This document shows positions 52,080 to 63,527 of a stretch of 64,000 bases of DNA, one piece after another (the stretch's first letter is position 1; each line of letters begins with the position of its first letter). The translations under genes were made by a program, and so were the position numbers. The DNA is from Mangrovibacter plantisponsor. Lineage in GTDB: Bacteria > Pseudomonadota > Gammaproteobacteria > Enterobacterales > Enterobacteriaceae. The notes beneath the pieces are model-generated. The model did no database searches and was not told the origin of the DNA. It saw nothing but the letters and a program-made list of their open reading frames with translations. The DNA lies in assembly GCF_003182475.1 (NCBI RefSeq), contig NZ_QGTS01000001.1:479980-543979 (forward strand). The letters are read 5' to 3'.

Positions 52080-52977
52080 GATTTTGCTCCCACAACCGCT
52101 GGAATATTTCCGCCGGGTGGTCTGGCGTATTAGCGGGTTGAGAAGAACGCCAGTGTTCGGCCACAGACTCCGCGGTGGTTAACCAGACGGGTTGTTGTTG
52201 CAACGTATCAATCAGCGCTTCCAGTAATGAAATTCGGCCTGCCGTCCCCATAATTTCCGGGTGTAAACGGAGTAAGTAACACAAACCGAACCGGTGATAA
52301 CCGTAAAAATCCTGGGTCATGTTCGCCAGTGTTTCCTGGTAGGACGCAATACGCGACTGGCCAGGTGGTACTGCCGGGCTGAGGTTAAACGCGAAATAGG
52401 GTTCATCTTCCAGTTCATAATGCAGCGGTAACTCAACCAGAGGTGTGCCCGGATGGAAATACGGCAGGTCATCGCCCCGCCAGCATGAAGACCACTGAAA
52501 CCCCATGCCGCTCAGTGCCTGAGCAAACCCGGGTTTCCACTGCCCGGCAGGAGTACGAAAACCCCGTGGCGCACGGCCACATAACGCTGTCAGTTTCTCT
52601 GTAGCGCGGCGCGCACAGGCAACCTGCTCTTCCAGGCTCATAGCGGAAAAATCTTCGTGCTGGTCGCCAGCGCAGGCAACTTCGTGCCCTTCTGCCAAAA
52701 TCCGTTCCAGCAGCAGTGGCTGTTCTTGCGCCACAATGGCAGGCAGGCACCAGGTGGTTTTCACCTGTTTTTTCGCCAGCAGATTCAGTAAACGGTCCAC
52801 ACCGCGCAGCGTGCCATAGCGCCAGACAGACAATGTTTTATCCCGCCCTTCAACAGCAGGAGCCTGGGTCAAAATGCCGTAGATATCATTAAAATCAATG
52901 GTGATAACCGCAGCAGAACGGTACCCCTGCGGCCAGGGCGAAGTACTCCCGGTAAACATTGTGTTTTTATCCGGCAT
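52072..52977 (-). CDS. NodB/PuuE-type deacetylase-like protein lacking one motif histidine
   Basis: A 301-residue polysaccharide-deacetylase-family protein (CE4 fold), resembling the PuuE allantoinase branch that hydrolyses C-N bonds. Motif 1 Asp residues are in ITIDFNDIYG; motif 2 reads AGDQHEDF where its neighbour (52967-53818) reads HGYRHESF, so the first metal-type His is replaced by Ala; RAPRGFRTPAGQW and RLHPEIMGTAGR are present. I chose the ATG at 52977 because AGGAG lies seven bases before it; the frame is open to 53040. It overlaps the upstream paralogue by 11 bases. It may be an inactive or altered partner of that paralogue. Confidence 0.8.
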   Translation of the reverse strand: MPDKNTMFTGSTSPWPQGYRSAAVITIDFNDIYGILTQAPAVEGRDKTLSVWRYGTLRGVDRLLNLLAKKQVKTTWCLPAIVAQEQPLLLERILAEGHEVACAGDQHEDFSAMSLEEQVACARRATEKLTALCGRAPRGFRTPAGQWKPGFAQALSGMGFQWSSCWRGDDLPYFHPGTPLVELPLHYELEDEPYFAFNLSPAVPPGQSRIASYQETLANMTQDFYGYHRFGLCYLLRLHPEIMGTAGRISLLEALIDTLQQQPVWLTTAESVAEHWRSSQPANTPDHPAEIFQRLWEQNHG

Positions 52978-53818
52978 GTTGACACTCCTGCATATACCAC
53001 TCAGCGACGGCATCACAGCGGGCAAACCACACGTCGTCACGGGAAGTCATATGGGCAAAGAATTTCTCCAGCAACAAAATGCGTCCGGGCTGCCCGGAGA
53101 TTTTGGGGTGGAACAAAGTTGTCAGGCATAATCCTTCATCCATGGCGCCATCAAATTCCCGTTGCCAGTTATCCAGCGTCAGTGCATAGCTGGCAGTACG
53201 GTCTCCCCCTTTGGGGAAATCCGGGTTTCGGGTATAAGCCAGTGAGGCGTAGTCATCCATTTCCCACTTACCAGGAATTTCCACCAGGGGCGGGAAACCC
53301 GCAACCTCAATGCAATAAGGGCGATCATCGCCACGCATACTGCTCGAATAGAGAACACCTGCCGCTTTGAGCACTTCAGGGGTACTGGCATGCCAGTCTC
53401 CCGACGGGGTACGAAACCCCCGTGCGGTGATACCTAAATAGCGTTGAAAGATTTCTGCGGATTTCGCCATCACTGCATGTTGTTCATCAGGGCTCAGGGC
53501 AAAAAACGATTCATGCCGATAACCATGAAACGCAACTTCATGCCCCTGCTCCACGATGGCGCGGCATTGTTCCGGCCAGTGCTCAACAACCCAGGCCGGA
53601 ACAAAAAACGTGGCAGGTAACTGAAAGTCTTGCAGTAAATCGAGCAAACGACCGAGTGCCCGAAATGGCCCATACGAGCCAAAGGTAAAGTACTCCGGCG
53701 AAGACCAGATACTGCCATTAAGCATGGCATCGCCAGTTGGCCCATCTAAATCAAACGCCAGCGCCATACAACCGCGTTTTCCCTCAGGCCAACGCAATTC
53801 ACCCGGTGATTGCATCAT
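52967..53818 (-). CDS. NodB/PuuE-type deacetylase/amidohydrolase
   Basis: A 283-residue cytoplasmic member of the polysaccharide deacetylase family with all expected motifs: AFDLDGPTGDAM (two Asp), EVAFHGYRHESFFALSP (H-x3-H), TARGFRTPSGDW and LFHPKISGQPGR. PuuE-type members hydrolyse allantoin or cyclic amides rather than sugars. In this operon it could cleave an amide or imide in an imported amino-acid derivative. No signal peptide is present. The gene starts 12 bases after the binding-protein gene and overlaps the next paralogue by 11 bases. Confidence 0.85.
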   Translation of the reverse strand: MMQSPGELRWPEGKRGCMALAFDLDGPTGDAMLNGSIWSSPEYFTFGSYGPFRALGRLLDLLQDFQLPATFFVPAWVVEHWPEQCRAIVEQGHEVAFHGYRHESFFALSPDEQHAVMAKSAEIFQRYLGITARGFRTPSGDWHASTPEVLKAAGVLYSSSMRGDDRPYCIEVAGFPPLVEIPGKWEMDDYASLAYTRNPDFPKGGDRTASYALTLDNWQREFDGAMDEGLCLTTLFHPKISGQPGRILLLEKFFAHMTSRDDVWFARCDAVAEWYMQECQHAG

Positions 53819-53829
53819 CTGCTCCTGCT

Positions 53830-54657
53830 TTAGCCCTGGTTGACGGTGGCTTTGGCAACACCGTTATCTGATAAGCCCCATTTAGTGAGGATTTTTTGAT
53901 AGGTGCCATTAGCAATCATGTCATTCAACGCGCCCTGAATGGCATCACGTAATGCAGTGTTGTCCTTGCCAATCGCCATCCCGGTGTACTGGAAGGCGAA
54001 TGCTTTATCCAGTGGCTTAAAGGTTCCCTTTTCGAGGCCCATAATGTAAGGCAGCGTTTCGCTCCCCTGCACAGCTGCATCCAGGCGGCGCTGGCGTAAC
54101 TGCGTGCGTGCATCCGCGCTACCTTCAGTACCCACAACCACAACGGCCGGTTTACCCGCAGCTTCGCAATGGGATTTGCTCCAGTTAGCAATTTCCTGCG
54201 GGAATGTAGTACGGCGGCTGGTGCCAACATGTTTGCCACACAAATCAATATCATGCTGGAGATCCTGACGGGCGGTCAGCGTGTAAAACTGTGGGCCGGT
54301 TTTGAAGTAGTCAATAAAATCGACCACTTTCTGGCGTTCTTTGGTATCTGTCATACCTGACATCACCATATCGACTCGTTTGGTTACTACAGCATTGACC
54401 ATCTGCTCAAACGCGATTTCCTGCCAGTTCACTTTGATACCCAGCTCTTTGCCAATGGCAACGCCCAGATCGTAATCCACACCGGTTAACTGATTGCTGG
54501 TCGGGTCTTTAAAATCCATTGGCGGGTAGTTCGGCATAATTGCCACGGTAATTTCGCCTTTTGCCTTAATGGATGCTGGTAATTCAGTTGCCGCCCAGGT
54601 GCTGGAGGCCTGGACAACGAGTGCAGTTGCTATCACGCTCAGAAACACGTTCTTCAT
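53830..54657 (-). CDS. polar amino-acid ABC importer binding protein
   Basis: A 275-residue family-3 solute-binding protein. The signal peptide MKNVFLSVIATALVVQASSTWA is followed by the typical start ELPASIKAKGEITVAIMPNYPPMDF. The ligand region includes YDLGVAIGKELGIKVNW, VDMVMSGMTDTKERQ and LCGKHVGTSRRTTFP. It delivers the substrate to the permease and ATPase encoded next to it. Relatives bind polar, acidic or basic amino acids; the ligand here is probably an amino-acid conjugate, given the linked enzymes. Confidence 0.88.
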   Translation of the reverse strand: MKNVFLSVIATALVVQASSTWAATELPASIKAKGEITVAIMPNYPPMDFKDPTSNQLTGVDYDLGVAIGKELGIKVNWQEIAFEQMVNAVVTKRVDMVMSGMTDTKERQKVVDFIDYFKTGPQFYTLTARQDLQHDIDLCGKHVGTSRRTTFPQEIANWSKSHCEAAGKPAVVVVGTEGSADARTQLRQRRLDAAVQGSETLPYIMGLEKGTFKPLDKAFAFQYTGMAIGKDNTALRDAIQGALNDMIANGTYQKILTKWGLSDNGVAKATVNQG

Positions 54658-54673
54658 GGTTTACCCCGGTTAA

Positions 54674-55438
54674 TTAAAGGAGAATGGCATTAATGAAATT
54701 TTTCATCCGCGGGTTACGCGGGTTGAGCAGAATCTCTTCTGGTGCGCCCTGCTCAATAATCTGGCCTTCATCCATAAACACCACCTGGTTGGCAACCTCG
54801 CGGGCAAAGCCCATTTCGTGGGTCACCACCAGCATTGTTGTGCCCTCCTGCGCCAGTTGACGCATGACAGCCAACACTTCCCCCACCATTTCGGGATCCA
54901 GTGCCGAAGTGGGTTCATCGAACAGCATCAGTTTTGGTTTCATGGCCAGTGCCCGGGCAATGGCAACGCGCTGCTGTTGCCCGCCAGAGAGCGACTGCGG
55001 GTAGGCGTGTGCTTTGTTTGCCAAACCAACCCGCTCCAGCAATGCCATTGCTTCTTCAGTTGCTTCGCGTTTTGGGCGCAATAACACATTGCATGGGCCT
55101 TCAGTGATATTCTCCAGCGCAGTTTTATGGGGAAATAAGTTAAAGCGCTGGAAAACCATGCCGGTATGCAGGCGCTGGCGGGCAATTTGTTTGTCACTGA
55201 GCGGGTACAGCTTATCGCCCGCAATGCGATAGCCAGCCAATTCGTTGTCTATCCAGATCCCGCCCCTGTCCACCTTTTCAAGCTGGTTAATACAACGCAG
55301 AAAGGTACTTTTCCCTGAACCAGATGGCCCGAGAATGCACATCACCTCGCCGTAATTCACCTCCAGACTGACATCTTTCAGCGCGTGGAACTGGTCAAAA
55401 TATTTGTTCACCTTCATGGCACGAACAATGTTTCTCAT
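54674..55438 (-). CDS. polar amino-acid ABC importer ATP-binding protein
   Basis: A 254-residue GlnQ/HisP-type ATPase. Walker [10 protein letters not shown] is near residues 38-46, the signature [17 protein letters not shown] near 150-166 and Walker [18 protein letters not shown] right after, followed by [16 protein letters not shown]. The protein powers import of the substrate caught by the 53830-54657 product. The gene lies between the permease and binding-protein genes with short gaps (12 and 16 bases). Confidence 0.93.
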   Translation of the reverse strand: MRNIVRAMKVNKYFDQFHALKDVSLEVNYGEVMCILGPSGSGKSTFLRCINQLEKVDRGGIWIDNELAGYRIAGDKLYPLSDKQIARQRLHTGMVFQRFNLFPHKTALENITEGPCNVLLRPKREATEEAMALLERVGLANKAHAYPQSLSGGQQQRVAIARALAMKPKLMLFDEPTSALDPEMVGEVLAVMRQLAQEGTTMLVVTHEMGFAREVANQVVFMDEGQIIEQGAPEEILLNPRNPRMKNFINAILL

Positions 55439-55450
55439 GAGGCTCTCCAG

Positions 55451-56329
55451 TTACTGGCGGCGGCGATGACCGCGGGAGAAATAACGCTCCAGTTGGCTTT
55501 GGCCAAAAGAGAGCACCGTGACAATCATCAGATACCAAATACCAGCCACAAACAGCAGCTCCATCACACGCGCGTTAGCGAAGTAGATGTTTTGCGTGTT
55601 GTAGAGCAATTCGGAGTACTGAATCATGCTCGCCAGACTGGTCGTTTTGATCATGCTGATAAATTCATTACCAATTGGCGGCAGAATAACTCGCATCGCC
55701 TGGGGCAAAATAATGCGGCGTAAAGCCTGCAGGCGCGGCATGCCAATAGATTTCGCCGCTTCATACTGGCCAATATCCACAGACAGCAAACCGGCACGAA
55801 CCACTTCGGAGGTATACGCTCCCTGGTTGATACTCAGCCCCAGCAAAGCGGCCAGAAATGGTGTCATTACGTGTACGGTTTGCACACTGAACAGGCCGGG
55901 TATGGAAATCACCGGGAATACCAGTGCGAGGTTGAACCACAGCAGTAATTGCAGAATCAGTGGAGTGCCACGAAAAATCCAGGCATAGACCACTGCGAGG
56001 TAATGCAACACCGGGTTGGGCGACATATACATAATTGCCGCCACCACACCAAAAACCACGCCCAGCATCATGGCCAGAATCGACATAATCAGGGTGTTCA
56101 TCACCCCCTGAAGAATGGCTTTGGCCGTAAAAAACTGCCCGACATAGCGCCATTCAATATTGCCGTGGGCAAAAGCATTCACCAGCATTGCCACCAGGAA
56201 CAAAATCACAACCGAGGCAGTAATTCGCCCGTAGTAACGGCGCGGGACGACCTGGTATTTATCCAGGTCATACTGTGTGCGGCTGTTGTGCGCCGGTGAT
56301 GATGTTGCAAGCGGGGTTGATTGTTCCAT
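55451..56329 (-). CDS. polar amino-acid ABC importer permease
   Basis: A 292-residue inner-membrane permease of the HisMQ/GlnP type. A hydrophilic N terminus is followed by about five membrane segments. The EAA-type loop is EAAKSIGMPRLQALRRIILPQAMRVILPPIGNEF-like and lies near residues 195-225, where the ATPase docks. A single permease gene implies a homodimeric channel. It is the second gene of the operon, 10 bases after the ArgH-like gene. Confidence 0.92.
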   Translation of the reverse strand: MEQSTPLATSSPAHNSRTQYDLDKYQVVPRRYYGRITASVVILFLVAMLVNAFAHGNIEWRYVGQFFTAKAILQGVMNTLIMSILAMMLGVVFGVVAAIMYMSPNPVLHYLAVVYAWIFRGTPLILQLLLWFNLALVFPVISIPGLFSVQTVHVMTPFLAALLGLSINQGAYTSEVVRAGLLSVDIGQYEAAKSIGMPRLQALRRIILPQAMRVILPPIGNEFISMIKTTSLASMIQYSELLYNTQNIYFANARVMELLFVAGIWYLMIVTVLSFGQSQLERYFSRGHRRRQ

Positions 56330-56339
56330 CCTGCCTCCT

Positions 56340-57767
56340 TCAGGCTCGCGGCCCTGTGTAATCCCGGGTCCAGCGCAACTGGGATTCAGTCAGTGTTTGC
56401 AGGCGGGCTAACTGCTGTTCAACACAGTGCGGCGCGGTGCCACCGAAACCGTGGCGGGCAGCTAATGCCGCTTCCAGAGTCAGGGCCTCGCGAACGTCAG
56501 GTGTCAGGCGCTCATCTACCGATTGCAGTTGGGCATCGCTCAGCGCATCCAGCGCGCACTGCTGTTGTTCGCACAGTTGTACCAGTTGCCCAGTAATTTC
56601 ATGGGCATGTTTAAATGGCACCCCGCGCATTGCCAGCCAGTCCGCCACCTCTGTTGCCAGGGTGAAGCCTTCTGGCGCCTGCTGAGCCATTCTTTGTGTA
56701 TCGAATTTCAGGGTGGCAACCATGCCAGACATGGCAGGCAGAACCAGTAACAGGGTCTCTACCGCATCAATGACATTGCGCTTGTCATCACTTAAATCCC
56801 GGTTATAGGAGAGTGGCATCGCTTTCATGGTGGTCAGTAATGCCATCAGGTTTCCGACCAGGCGACCACTGCGCCCACGGGTCAGCTCGGCAATATCCGG
56901 GTTTTTCTTTTGCGGCATAATCGAGCTACCCGTGGCATAGCTGTCATCCAGTTCAACCCAACGGAACTGGCGAGATGACCAGAGGCAGACTTCCTCGCAC
57001 AAGCGCGACAGGTTGACGGCTATCATGGCAGTCACAAACAAGAATTCCGCGGCAAAATCACGGCTGGCAACGGCATCAATAGAGTTCTCACAGGCTGCGA
57101 TATACCCCAGTTCCTGCGCTGCAAGCTCCGGTTGGCGGGCAATAGCGGAACCAGCCATGGCCGCAGCGCCCAGAGGGCAGTATGCACTGCGCTGATCCCA
57201 GTCCTGCATACGTGAAATATCCCGGGCGAAAGACTGAGCGTGAGCCAGTAACTGGTGTCCAAAAACAATGGGCTGAGCCTGCTGAAGGTGGGTAAAACCT
57301 GGAGCAACACTGTTAAGATGCTGGGCTGCCTGCCCCATCAGAGCCTGTTGTAACTCCAGCAATGCACTGGCTACACGGCGCCCGTTATCCCGCAGGTAGA
57401 GACGCAAATCATTCACTGTCTGGTCATTACGAGACCGGCCTGCGCGTAACTTGCCGCCCAATTCCCCCAGGCGTTCAACCAGTACACGTTCAATAAATGT
57501 ATGAACGTCTTCATCCGCAATAATCGGTGAAACCAGCCCGGCACGAAAATCCTGGTCCAGCTTATCAATCGCCACCAGCATGGCTGATAACTCTTCAGCA
57601 CTGAGCAACCCGGCTCTTTCCAGCTCTCTGGCATGGGCCCGGCACCCGGCGAGATCGTAAGGAGCCAGTGAGAAATAGTGCTCTGGGCTGCGTGATAACG
57701 CACTCAGGCTCGCGGCTGGGGCGGATTTAAAACGCGCTCCCCAAAGGCGCTCTGCATTTTCAGACAT
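56340..57767 (-). CDS. argininosuccinate-lyase-family C-N lyase (paralogue)
   Basis: A 475-residue member of the aspartase/fumarase superfamily, ArgH branch, which cleaves N-substituted aspartates to fumarate and an amine. The catalytic His160 lies in APGFTHLQQAQP, and the flexible loop with catalytic Ser282 is ATGSSIMPQKKNPD (279-292). In E. coli ArgH the substrate-binding segment reads KLHTGRSRNDQ; here it is KLRAGRSRNDQ, so two otherwise conserved residues differ. The enzyme is the first gene of an operon with an amino-acid importer and an MmgE/PrpD protein, not with argCB. EDDS lyase and related C-N lyases belong to this branch, so it may act on a compound other than argininosuccinate. 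Confidence 0.83.
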   Translation of the reverse strand: MSENAERLWGARFKSAPAASLSALSRSPEHYFSLAPYDLAGCRAHARELERAGLLSAEELSAMLVAIDKLDQDFRAGLVSPIIADEDVHTFIERVLVERLGELGGKLRAGRSRNDQTVNDLRLYLRDNGRRVASALLELQQALMGQAAQHLNSVAPGFTHLQQAQPIVFGHQLLAHAQSFARDISRMQDWDQRSAYCPLGAAAMAGSAIARQPELAAQELGYIAACENSIDAVASRDFAAEFLFVTAMIAVNLSRLCEEVCLWSSRQFRWVELDDSYATGSSIMPQKKNPDIAELTRGRSGRLVGNLMALLTTMKAMPLSYNRDLSDDKRNVIDAVETLLLVLPAMSGMVATLKFDTQRMAQQAPEGFTLATEVADWLAMRGVPFKHAHEITGQLVQLCEQQQCALDALSDAQLQSVDERLTPDVREALTLEAALAARHGFGGTAPHCVEQQLARLQTLTESQLRWTRDYTGPRA

Positions 57768-57907
57768 GCTGTTTCCCTTTCAAGACGGCGATAAATGATT
57801 TCGTTTCCGGTAATAATAAAAACTTATTTTTACAATCACTGGAAAACTTAATTCATTTCATGTTCACTGTACTTTTACCGCAATATTTACGGAGTTAAAT
57901 AGTAAAA

Positions 57908-58906
57908 ATGGAAAGTAAAGTTTCTCATTATGGAAACATGGCAAGTCCGGGCAATGGAAACAGCGCGATGAATCGTAATGACGGAACAACACTTTCATTA
58001 AATAACATCGACCTTAAATTACTGCGGGTGTTTAAATGTGTGGTTGAAGCCGGGGGAATGACGGCGGCCAGCCATGAACTGAATATTGGCCTTGCCGCAA
58101 TTAGCAAACAGGTTTCCGACCTTGAAATACGCCTTGGGATGACCTTATGTAGCCGCGGGCGCGAAGGATTTGAATTGACTGAATATGGTGTAAACGTATA
58201 CCAGGCAACACTGGAACTCTTTGTTTCACTTAATACTTTCCGTGAGAGGGTTCACAGCAGCCGCAATGAAGTTCTTGGAGACATCGCAATTAGCGTGGTT
58301 GATAATACTATTTCAGACACTCAATCACCTGTCACCAAAGCGGTGCAACAATTGCACCAGAATGCACCAAAAGTAAATATCCGCCTGCAGACATCACAAT
58401 TAGAAGATATAGAAAGAGGTATTAGCGAGGGGCGTTTTCATTGTGGAATTGGCCCTGTATACGAAAAAAAAGAAGCCTTTGAATATTTCCTTTTATATCA
58501 TGAAACCTCGAAAATTTATTGTTCTTCATCTCACCCATTATTTAATAAAGAAGCGGAAAATAATGTTTCTATTGATACAATAAAACAACAAAAAATGATT
58601 AATCACATGTATGTTTCACACCGCGATACCAGTGGTATCCTGCCGGTTCACGACACAAAAATACAGGCTGTTCAGGTAGAGTCAGTTGCTATGCTAATAT
58701 TAACCGGGCACTTTATTGGTTACCTCCCGGAACATTATGCGCAAAGCTATATTGATCGGGGCTTACTGCAGGCACTCAGTAATGAAAAGCTGGTGGCAGA
58801 AACACCTTTTTATCTGATGCTAAAAAAAGGAAAAAAAATTAACCCGGTGATTAATTTATTTATGCAGGCATTAGCCATCAATGAGGCTGCGGTTGCATCA
58901 TTATGA
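57908..58906 (+). CDS. LysR-family regulator of the inserted block
   Basis: A 332-residue LysR-type regulator, with about 30 extra residues before the helix-turn-helix (AGGMTAASHELNIGLAAISKQ, around residues 50-70) and an effector domain from about residue 120. It is divergent from the ArgH-like operon across a 140-bp AT-rich gap and should control that operon. Its second half looks more AT-rich than the neighbouring backbone genes, consistent with acquisition by transfer. The start is uncertain: ATGs at 57908, 57938 and 57968 are in frame. The terminator region of parE lies just beyond its stop. Confidence 0.86.
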   Translation: MESKVSHYGNMASPGNGNSAMNRNDGTTLSLNNIDLKLLRVFKCVVEAGGMTAASHELNIGLAAISKQVSDLEIRLGMTLCSRGREGFELTEYGVNVYQATLELFVSLNTFRERVHSSRNEVLGDIAISVVDNTISDTQSPVTKAVQQLHQNAPKVNIRLQTSQLEDIERGISEGRFHCGIGPVYEKKEAFEYFLLYHETSKIYCSSSHPLFNKEAENNVSIDTIKQQKMINHMYVSHRDTSGILPVHDTKIQAVQVESVAMLILTGHFIGYLPEHYAQSYIDRGLLQALSNEKLVAETPFYLMLKKGKKINPVINLFMQALAINEAAVASL

Positions 58907-58951
58907 GGCAACACGCTTATACAGGTGAGCCTGCGACGTGCCAACGGGCAT

Positions 58952-58996
58952 AAAAAAACCCTGTGATTCGGGCTTTACGCCTCCACCATCAGGGTT
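58952..58996 (-). terminator. terminator of the parE operon
   Basis: On the minus strand AACCCTG (58996-58990) pairs with CAGGGTT (58963-58957), followed by further T residues at 58956-58952. It begins 17 bases after the parE stop. Confidence 0.78.
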
Positions 58997-59012
58997 GTTA
59001 ACCGGCAATCAA

Positions 59013-60944
<1,932 letters not shown>

Positions 60945-61520
60945 CTAACTCAGCCCCAGGAAATCAATAATCTGTGTGAAATGATGCTCAAAGCCGGTGA
61001 ATGCATGATTACCGCCTTCTTCAATATGCTGGCGGCAAGGGGCGTAATAAGCCACTGCCTGGCGGTAATCCAGCACTTCATCACCCGTTTGCTGCAACAA
61101 CCAAAGTAAATCGGGTGCTTCCAGCGGGTCAACCTGCATGACTTTGAGATCATAAATATGGCGAGACTCTAGCACATATTGCTGGCCGGTGTATGGGTTC
61201 TCATTGTTTCCCAGAAAATCTGCCAGTAATTCAAAAGGGCGTACAGCCGGATTCACAACCACAGCAGGCAACATAAAACATTGCGACAACCATGTGGCGT
61301 AGTACCCACCTAATGATGAACCCACAATGCCCATGTGTTCCCCTCCTCTGGCCATCACAATAGATTCAAGCATTTCTGCGGCGTCGGCCGGGTAAGGAGG
61401 TAACTGAGGGATAACCATGGTGATGTCAGGATGATGTTCAGCCAGCCAGTTTTTCATACTGGTGGCTTTAGCAGAACGTGGTGAGCTGTTGAAACCATGG
61501 AGATAAAGAAGAGTGGCCAT
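60945..61520 (-). CDS. yqiA: esterase YqiA
   Basis: A 191-residue alpha/beta hydrolase; E. coli YqiA has 193 residues and shows esterase activity on acyl-CoA and p-nitrophenyl esters. The oxyanion segment [18 protein letters not shown] and the nucleophile elbow [12 protein letters not shown] (Ser near residue 68) are intact; Asp in [10 protein letters not shown] and His in [11 protein letters not shown] complete the triad. Its start overlaps the cpdA stop by one base, so translation is coupled. The physiological substrate is unknown. Confidence 0.94.
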   Translation of the reverse strand: MATLLYLHGFNSSPRSAKATSMKNWLAEHHPDITMVIPQLPPYPADAAEMLESIVMARGGEHMGIVGSSLGGYYATWLSQCFMLPAVVVNPAVRPFELLADFLGNNENPYTGQQYVLESRHIYDLKVMQVDPLEAPDLLWLLQQTGDEVLDYRQAVAYYAPCRQHIEEGGNHAFTGFEHHFTQIIDFLGLS

Positions 61521-62347
61521 TAATAACCTTCAGAATCAGTATCGGGGCTGAAAGCACTGCCCGACAAACGACAAACTTCAGTTGTCAACGAACCATCAGG
61601 GTGCAGTGTTATCCAGCGCCATCCTGGAGCAATCGTGTCCAGCGTAAAATTGGCGCAATGTGGCTTGAACTGCACGCAAGTAGACGGTGTGGCCATCATC
61701 CGGCGCCCATTCCAGTCTACATCCATTTCCTGGTGGATATGCCCACACAGCAAGTGTTTCACTCCGGCATAACGTTGCAACACATCATCAAGTGCCTGAG
61801 CATTGCGCAGGCTGTGTTGATCAAGCCAGCTGCACCCGGCAGGCAGAGGGTGGTGATGCAACAGCAACAAAGTTTGCCGGTCAGGGTTTTCAGCCAGTTT
61901 TTTTTCCAGCCACTCAAGCTGGTATTCGCTCAGTTCACCATGGGGCACACCGAAAACCTGGCTATCAAGCAGCACAATCTGCCAGCTTTTCCCTGCCAGT
62001 ACCTGCTTTGAAGACGAAATACCCGATTCTTTCAGCGAGCTGAACATTGCGGGTTGAAAATCATGATTACCAGGCAGCCAGACACAAGGCGCCGCCAACG
62101 AAGAAACCCCTTCAGCGAAGTGCTGATAGGCTTCGTTGCTCTGGTCCTGTGCTAAATCCCCGGTGGCAACTATCAGATCACACGGGCGGGCCTCTTTGTG
62201 GATAGCCGCCAGCACTGCCCGGTAGCTTGACCAGGTGTTAACGCCCAACAGCGTTTCATCTTTCCCGGCAAATAAATGGGTGTCAGTAATTTGTAGTATC
62301 CTGATACTGGCTTCATCAGCAGCAGGTATTGTCAACAGGCTTTCCAA
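61520..62347 (-). CDS. cpdA: 3',5'-cyclic AMP phosphodiesterase CpdA
   Basis: A 275-residue metallophosphoesterase, same length as in E. coli, that hydrolyses cAMP to AMP and so limits CRP activity. The metal motifs are ITDTHLF (D-x-H), VATGDLAQD (GD), LPGNHDFQP (GNHD), LLLHHHPLP and CGHIHQEMD (GHxH). It lies 24 bases after yqiB and overlaps yqiA, inside the nudF operon. Confidence 0.96.
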   Translation of the reverse strand: MESLLTIPAADEASIRILQITDTHLFAGKDETLLGVNTWSSYRAVLAAIHKEARPCDLIVATGDLAQDQSNEAYQHFAEGVSSLAAPCVWLPGNHDFQPAMFSSLKESGISSSKQVLAGKSWQIVLLDSQVFGVPHGELSEYQLEWLEKKLAENPDRQTLLLLHHHPLPAGCSWLDQHSLRNAQALDDVLQRYAGVKHLLCGHIHQEMDVDWNGRRMMATPSTCVQFKPHCANFTLDTIAPGWRWITLHPDGSLTTEVCRLSGSAFSPDTDSEGY

Positions 62348-62371
62348 ATGGTGTCCTTAGGTTTCACGACG

Positions 62372-62794
62372 CTAACAAACCGGAATCGCCATCGCTCCAT
62401 GCGCTAAACAGTAACGTAGCCAATCGGCAAGGAACTGGTTAATTTGATGTTTTTCGTCGCGTTGATGCAACTTTTTATTAGGATAATCATAACGTGCTTT
62501 AAAACGGAAGATCTGCTGACTTGAACACACTTCAGCAACCATGGCGTCATGATAGAGCCTGACGGACATGGAAGGAAGACTCCAGTATGTTACAGAGGGT
62601 AGCGTTTGTTCAATCTCAACCAGCGTAGTGTAGCGAGTTGATTCAAGAATCGTTAACCGATACTGAGCACTATTGACCTGGTAGCTGATTTTTTCACCGA
62701 TTGCGTCAACAGGTGGCAGCAACCGGCGCAACTGGGCGAAGTTGGTTTCGCACAAACGCATCATCTCAGGGAAATCAGGTGTATAGCGCTTCAT
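62372..62794 (-). CDS. yqiB: DUF1249 protein YqiB
   Basis: A 140-residue protein of unknown function, matching E. coli YqiB (140 residues) almost throughout: [39 protein letters not shown] and [21 protein letters not shown] chose the ATG at 62794 because it aligns with the E. coli start; an ATG at 62800 overlapping the nudF stop (ATGA) is also possible and would couple translation. It lies between nudF and cpdA. Confidence 0.93.
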   Translation of the reverse strand: MKRYTPDFPEMMRLCETNFAQLRRLLPPVDAIGEKISYQVNSAQYRLTILESTRYTTLVEIEQTLPSVTYWSLPSMSVRLYHDAMVAEVCSSQQIFRFKARYDYPNKKLHQRDEKHQINQFLADWLRYCLAHGAMAIPVC

Positions 62795-62796
62795 TG

Positions 62797-63429
62797 TCAT
62801 GCGTTCCACTCTTGTCGTAATTGTTGATAATGCAACTGCAGCCATTGCAAGGCGATGACAGATGCGGCGTTGTCGATTTTCCCTTCCTCGACTAATTGGT
62901 AAGCAGTTTCCCGGCTGACGACATGAACGCGGATATCTTCATTTTCTTCCGCCAGGCCGTGGATCCCGGTAGCTGTCGTTGCATCCACTTCTCCGACCAG
63001 AATAGACAAACGTTCACTGGTTCCGCCAGGGCTTGCCAGGTAACTTAATACTGGCCGGGTACGTTTCACATGCAACCCGGCCTCTTCTTCTGCTTCACGG
63101 CGCACTACATCTTCCGGCGACTCGCCCGGTTCAATCATGCCGGCAACCATTTCCAGCAACCATGGGGTTTCACTGGTATCAAAAGCAGCAATTCGAATTT
63201 GCTCGATAATCACCACTTCATCACGCACAGGATCGTAGGGCAACAGTACTGCAGCATGCCCACGCTCGAAAATTTCCCGCCGAACTTCTTCGCTCATTCC
63301 ACCATTGAACATACGGTGACGAAAACGCCAGACATCGAGCGAAAAAAAACCACGCCAAACTGTTTCCCGTGCAATAATTTCTACATCGTTTTTTGTAAAC
63401 GTTGTGATGTTTTTGTTTTCTATAGCCAT
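62797..63429 (-). CDS. nudF: ADP-ribose pyrophosphatase NudF
   Basis: A 210-residue Nudix hydrolase that cleaves ADP-ribose to AMP and ribose 5-phosphate. The Nudix box [22 protein letters not shown] (about residues 96-118) is intact with its metal-binding glutamates. The length matches E. coli NudF (209). It is the first gene of the nudF-yqiB-cpdA-yqiA-parE operon and is divergent from tolC, as in E. coli. Confidence 0.96.
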   Translation of the reverse strand: MAIENKNITTFTKNDVEIIARETVWRGFFSLDVWRFRHRMFNGGMSEEVRREIFERGHAAVLLPYDPVRDEVVIIEQIRIAAFDTSETPWLLEMVAGMIEPGESPEDVVRREAEEEAGLHVKRTRPVLSYLASPGGTSERLSILVGEVDATTATGIHGLAEENEDIRVHVVSRETAYQLVEEGKIDNAASVIALQWLQLHYQQLRQEWNA

Positions 63430-63527
63430 CAGTAAACCTGCTCGAACAGTGATTGATTTCTTGATTTCAATCCATCAGGAATGTTGTTTCAACCACTCTG
63501 TGGTAGATTGATGAATTTTCAGGGCAG

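Noticed and set aside
50682-58906. Genomic island with integrase or tRNA attachment site.
   Set aside because: No tRNA, integrase, direct repeats or insertion sequence is visible at the borders; the block is an insertion relative to E. coli but its mechanism cannot be read.
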